Shown: piece after piece, positions 60,170 to 64,000 of the stretch
How positions within the stretch are numbered: position 1 is the first letter of the stretch
Layout: every line of letters starts with the position of its first letter
NCBI GenBank assembly: GCA_963995525.1
Contig: OZ023214.1
Span: 30,873,518-30,937,517 of the forward strand
DNA: 64,000 bases
From: Escarpia spicata
Lineage: Eukaryota; Annelida; Polychaeta; Sabellida; Siboglinidae
Reading direction: 5' to 3'
Position numbers and translations under genes: made by a program
The notes under the pieces: generated by a model
The model's input: the letters and a program-made list of their open reading frames with translations, nothing else
What the model was told of the DNA's origin: nothing
Database searches by the model: none

Positions 60170-60895
60170 TCTATATATCCATTAATTAATATATAGAGTA
60201 TGTGTGTATGTCTTGTGTAAAAGGCCGACTTTGTGTACCCATATAGACCGGCCACCCCTCTTATATGACCAAAGTACCGTTGCAGGAGTGGCTGCTCAAG
60301 ATGGGTATTACCTACTCTAAATAAACAATTATACTTACAATAATTTAGTCGAGCCATACAAGGGAGGGTTAATCAAGCATTTGAATGAAGCAGTGTTGCT
60401 TAACTTGGCTGTGACATAGTTATAGCCATTAGCTAGGTACATCTGTATCTTAATTGTGTTTGCCGAGTTATAGTTTTAAATAATTTACCAGTGGCCTCAC
60501 CTTACCCCCACACCATGGTTCAGCTTACCCCACTCAAAGTTTTAATTGAGCCACTTGAGTTAGCTACATCTAATTATTTATATCTGTGGTAGACTTATAT
60601 TGGTTTGAAACAATCTACATATAACCCTAGTTTACGAGTATCAGTAAAGCAATACATCGAGTATTAAGAATCTACTTCACAAACGGTATAACAAAATTTG
60701 TAGTTGGTATTAGTTACTTCATTTGCGATATGCATGTTGTGAATGATGGTTTGAACCAATTCCTAAACACTGTCTTTGGATTGACAACTTTTGGTACCAC
60801 TCCTTTACTTTTGGATACGCCTTTGTGTACATGGTAGTTTTGAGTAAAAAATGACCCCTGTAACCAAAACTATTTTGACCTTTTCCAAGATCTTG
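60170..60895. other. intergenic, no gene seen
   Basis: AT-rich; no recognisable gene or repeat apart from the hAT flank. Confidence 0.4.
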
Positions 60896-60899
60896 GATA

Positions 60900-61045
60900 C
60901 ACCATTGTGTAGGGTTTGTACATCCTGGACGTCAACGTGGTGTTCAAATGAACAGGTCAGCCAAGGAGTGAATTGTAAAGTGCTTTGACCAGTCATGAGG
61001 AATGGGTACCACTGACTCTATACAAGAACATACCTTTATATTTTA
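60900..61045 (+). mobile_element. short retroelement tail, copy 4
   Basis: It holds TTCAAATGAACAGGTCAGCC, then GTGAATTGTAAAGTGCTTTG and ACCAGTC, with a tail ACAAGAACATACCTTTATAT. Same family as 4805, 35590 and 43675. Confidence 0.6.
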
Positions 61046-62530
61046 ACTCATGGGTAAAGTTTGATTGATTTTTGCAAAAAATTACCCTTTAACCGACAAA
61101 GAGAGAAACATAACACTGCAGTCGCTACAGCATATTTTATTAGAATGCTGCAAGAGCTCTACCAATCAACAACACAATCACAACATCTCGGGGATACCAA
61201 CTTGTAAGCAAGAAGTAGACGACAAGCAATATTTATACACATCAATTAAATATACAATTCTTTATGTACGACAATTGTCCGAATTAATGCACAACCCCTG
61301 TGACTGACTGTAGTGATTACGACAAGGTTACCAAGATTAGCAAATAATAATGTACAATGCAGATAGCTGTTCAGGTGGGACTTCTTTGTTGATTATATAC
61401 ATTTTGTGTTAGCATCATCTGTTTCTGACAGAACGAAAGAATTTACCAAAGAAGCTAGTATGCCAGGTGTTTCATTTGTGGTTTCATCTTATGTGATGAG
61501 TCTGGGTGTATTCCTACTCGACCAGACTTGCTCATAGAATACGATCATCATTTTTAGCAAATTATACCTCTCCCATGGCCACAGACAATCCCTGTTTTGA
61601 CCACCGATTCATCATTTCTGCATTTGCCGAGTAAATCAAAACAATACTATACCAGCATCGGTGTACGACCATACCTACATATCCGAGAAAAATGTTATTC
61701 ACTTTATGTGGCTGTTCCAACACTTGCCATTCAAACACTAGTACACCATTTTTGGTTTCCCATTTACCATAACTATTACATGCCACCTATTAAGTGCCTG
61801 AACTAACCAACTACACCGGCCATATATCACACAATACATGCACATACCTGATCATCCAATGTTGGTGGAATGCATATGATCAATCTAAACCAATACATAT
61901 TTTTTTGTTTTTAAACATTTACAAGACATTAGTTGGTTGAAGTTCTACTGGTAATATATTTACAGTAATTGGAAATACACCTTACTGCTTCTACCTAGAT
62001 ATTTTGGCGGTTAAATATTTGGTTGTTTTTCAAACTTGGCCTAGCACAGCACAGACAAGCTCAGATTTTATTTACACACGAACACACACTGTCATGATGC
62101 AAGTAAAAACCAAGCTCCATTTGAAATGTACATGGTCAAACTTAAGACAATCGTACCGGTACATCATTTCTTTCAGAACTTTGTTTTGACACCGTATAAC
62201 ACCTAATCAAACTGCATGCTTTAATAGAAAAGCACCAGTTAAAAATTAGTTTATTTACGAGTTCAATATGTTGACATTTGCATCGTCAGCATTTATGATG
62301 CTACTAAAATATAAGCAAAAGTAACAGCAGGTTTTATATTAATGAATGGATCTCTGGTTAAAATGCTGCCATTATAATTAAGTTTAAAAAAAACAAATCT
62401 TTACTTTTAGCAGCACGACTACTGTGGACTACAAAATATGCACAATGCATTTATTAGGTATTATAGGGTAACATGGTTTCAGAGCCTAATGTCTACAGTG
62501 CTGTCACATATATCCTCATCCCATTGTAAC
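61046..62530. other. intergenic, no gene seen
   Basis: No coding sequence with a recognisable motif on either strand; short open frames only. Confidence 0.4.
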
Positions 62531-62645
62531 TGTTAAACAGATCTAAATAAATACAAGGTATTCTGCGAATGCACACAGAACTAGACTACAGAACACAGAA
62601 GGCAATGCTTGTGAAGCATTTTACAGAAGAGCTGTCGCTGTTGGA

Positions 62646-63020
62646 ATGGAACGTATTCCTGGCGCATTACAATGGTGTGCCTGCTGTCATCACATGCCAA
62701 CAAAATGTACAACCAAATACAAAGCAGCACAGATCGAACACAGTAATGCTTCAGGTGTATTACCTCCAGTGCCACCAAAGGTGTATGTAGATCCTAACTT
62801 CATGCAGATTGTAATCTTCCCCAACCATCAAGCAGTTTTATCCACATCTACAACTGATATGCAGGCACACCAGCAGCCAGTGTTTGCTAGGTCAAATGTG
62901 CAACATGTCTCACCACAAACAGACTCCAACTTCCTGACATCACTACAAAACCCTACATCCTTGAAGATCACCATCGTCATAGACCCGCCCACAGAAGGTC
63001 TTCATTCAAGCTACGTCTAG
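62646..63020 (+). CDS. unrecognised open frame
   Basis: A 124-codon frame rich in Pro, Gln, Ser and Thr (for example GVLPPVPPKVYVDPNF and LKITIVIDPPTEG). It opens further upstream to a stop near 62538. It is the longest unexplained non-repeat frame downstream of B3GALT6. I see no domain, no good splice sites and no clear promoter. It may be chance, a terminal exon, or a decayed transposon ORF. Confidence 0.2.
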   Translation: MERIPGALQWCACCHHMPTKCTTKYKAAQIEHSNASGVLPPVPPKVYVDPNFMQIVIFPNHQAVLSTSTTDMQAHQQPVFARSNVQHVSPQTDSNFLTSLQNPTSLKITIVIDPPTEGLHSSYV

Positions 63021-64000
63021 CTGTTGTAGTTAACCTGCGATGTTCCACTGCATTCTTGTTGCCACAAACTCCGTCCAATCATTTGTCAACCAAGAATCAC
63101 TGATGACCAAAGGCTACCAGAGACACATGGCATACTGTACAGAACAGATCTGCTCAACTTAAACTACGTTTCAAACATAATTTTGTATTTGACTGAATCG
63201 ATCAACAGGAATTTATGTACTTTTTTCATGTACTTCACCACACCTCACTTACAGCATCACACAAGAGACAAAGACTAGTGGCAGGCTAGCAAAGAAACAG
63301 TTGGAGGGGGTTTATCACCAAAAGAATGCTCTACTGTGGCACGTCGACAGCTTCATTTATGGAAAACACCTTGATAATATACACGAGTTGCTACACTACA
63401 AGAATGACTATATCATATATATGTGAAGGATACACCACTTCTTTCTGCAAATGAAGAAAGAAACTAGTTCTACACTAAAGGATCTGAGGCAACATTTGTT
63501 GCACAACAAATGACCTAATTAGTGAATGTCACAGCCCTTGTTAGTCTACAATAACCAGCCGTTGTGGCTCCGACAGCATGCTGGCAAACACAAGGCTTTC
63601 AGCTGGGGATTATGCTTACTGCAGGATGTCATTTGAAGGTAGTGTCATGTGTCAAACTTTGGTAACTACACCACACAACACAGCATTTGTGCCACATACC
63701 ACCCACGATAAAAAGTCAACGTTTTAGAATCCATTTGCAGAGCCACTGCTACTGACCTATGACCCCTGCCGAACTTTGCCAGCCTGAGGCAGTTATTGTA
63801 GCGTGACAATTTTAAAACAATCATGATGTGGTTGCCAGAATTTGCTTCACAAGTGTTGGGTCCATAGAGCTGTACAAATTAGCATTACAGTCAATATTGA
63901 TGTATTCTACATACGATGGCTACATGCTGTTTTTGGCTCGCTGTATAGCACTTGGTATGTAACAGGGAAATACAGCATACCATATAATTATACAGCGATG
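63021..64000. other. no gene seen
   Basis: No recognisable coding sequence or RNA gene to the window end. Confidence 0.4.

Overview
This window is nuclear DNA from a metazoan, most likely a marine bilaterian invertebrate. It is AT-rich, has GT-AG introns, and carries a clear orthologue of the animal proteoglycan-linker enzyme B3GALT6. Most of it is filled with non-LTR retrotransposons, a tRNA-derived SINE, hAT and Tnp2-like DNA transposons, MITEs and very large minisatellites. I could not fix the phylum from sequence alone.

Layout. 0.4-9 kb: a degenerate DNA element (one MITE-bearing copy of a family that recurs at 53 kb in inverse orientation), an internally deleted CR1-like LINE, a complete MITE, a 178-bp tandem repeat rich in ACGTGG palindromes, and two near-identical ~450-bp elements with inverted ends. 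9.1-14.7 kb, minus strand: an 11-exon DUF4806-domain gene, with a tRNA-SINE in one intron and an in-frame TGA in one exon. 15.3-18.8 kb, minus strand: a decayed Tnp2/CACTA-like transposase in which one 18-residue stretch has been amplified in frame to 29 copies. 19.5 kb: a candidate plus-strand coding exon. 20.4-25.0 kb: a 9-bp minisatellite split by an almost full-length L2/CR1-type LINE. 25.5-32.35 kb: a huge 51-bp minisatellite that abuts the splice donor of a minus-strand exon with an EGF-like cysteine pattern. 33-44 kb: three LINE fragments, a hAT transposase remnant, a 22-bp minisatellite, and a candidate first exon with an ETS-type promoter motif at 38.2-38.6 kb. 48-52.4 kb: a Ty3/gypsy-type gag fragment with two CCHC knuckles and two CR1-like LINE copies. 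54.7-58.4 kb: B3GALT6, plus strand, with an intact single coding exon and a probable 5' UTR intron. 59.3-60.2 kb: a non-autonomous hAT element with a perfect 8-bp target duplication.

Functionally, only B3GALT6 looks like an intact cellular gene. The DUF4806 gene may be cellular, or may be the companion ORF of the adjacent transposase. The most unusual content is the set of tandem arrays. Three of them (9, 51 and 54 bp units) have unit lengths divisible by three, so they give long but meaningless open frames on both strands. One has expanded inside a transposase coding sequence and another grows directly out of an exon-intron junction.
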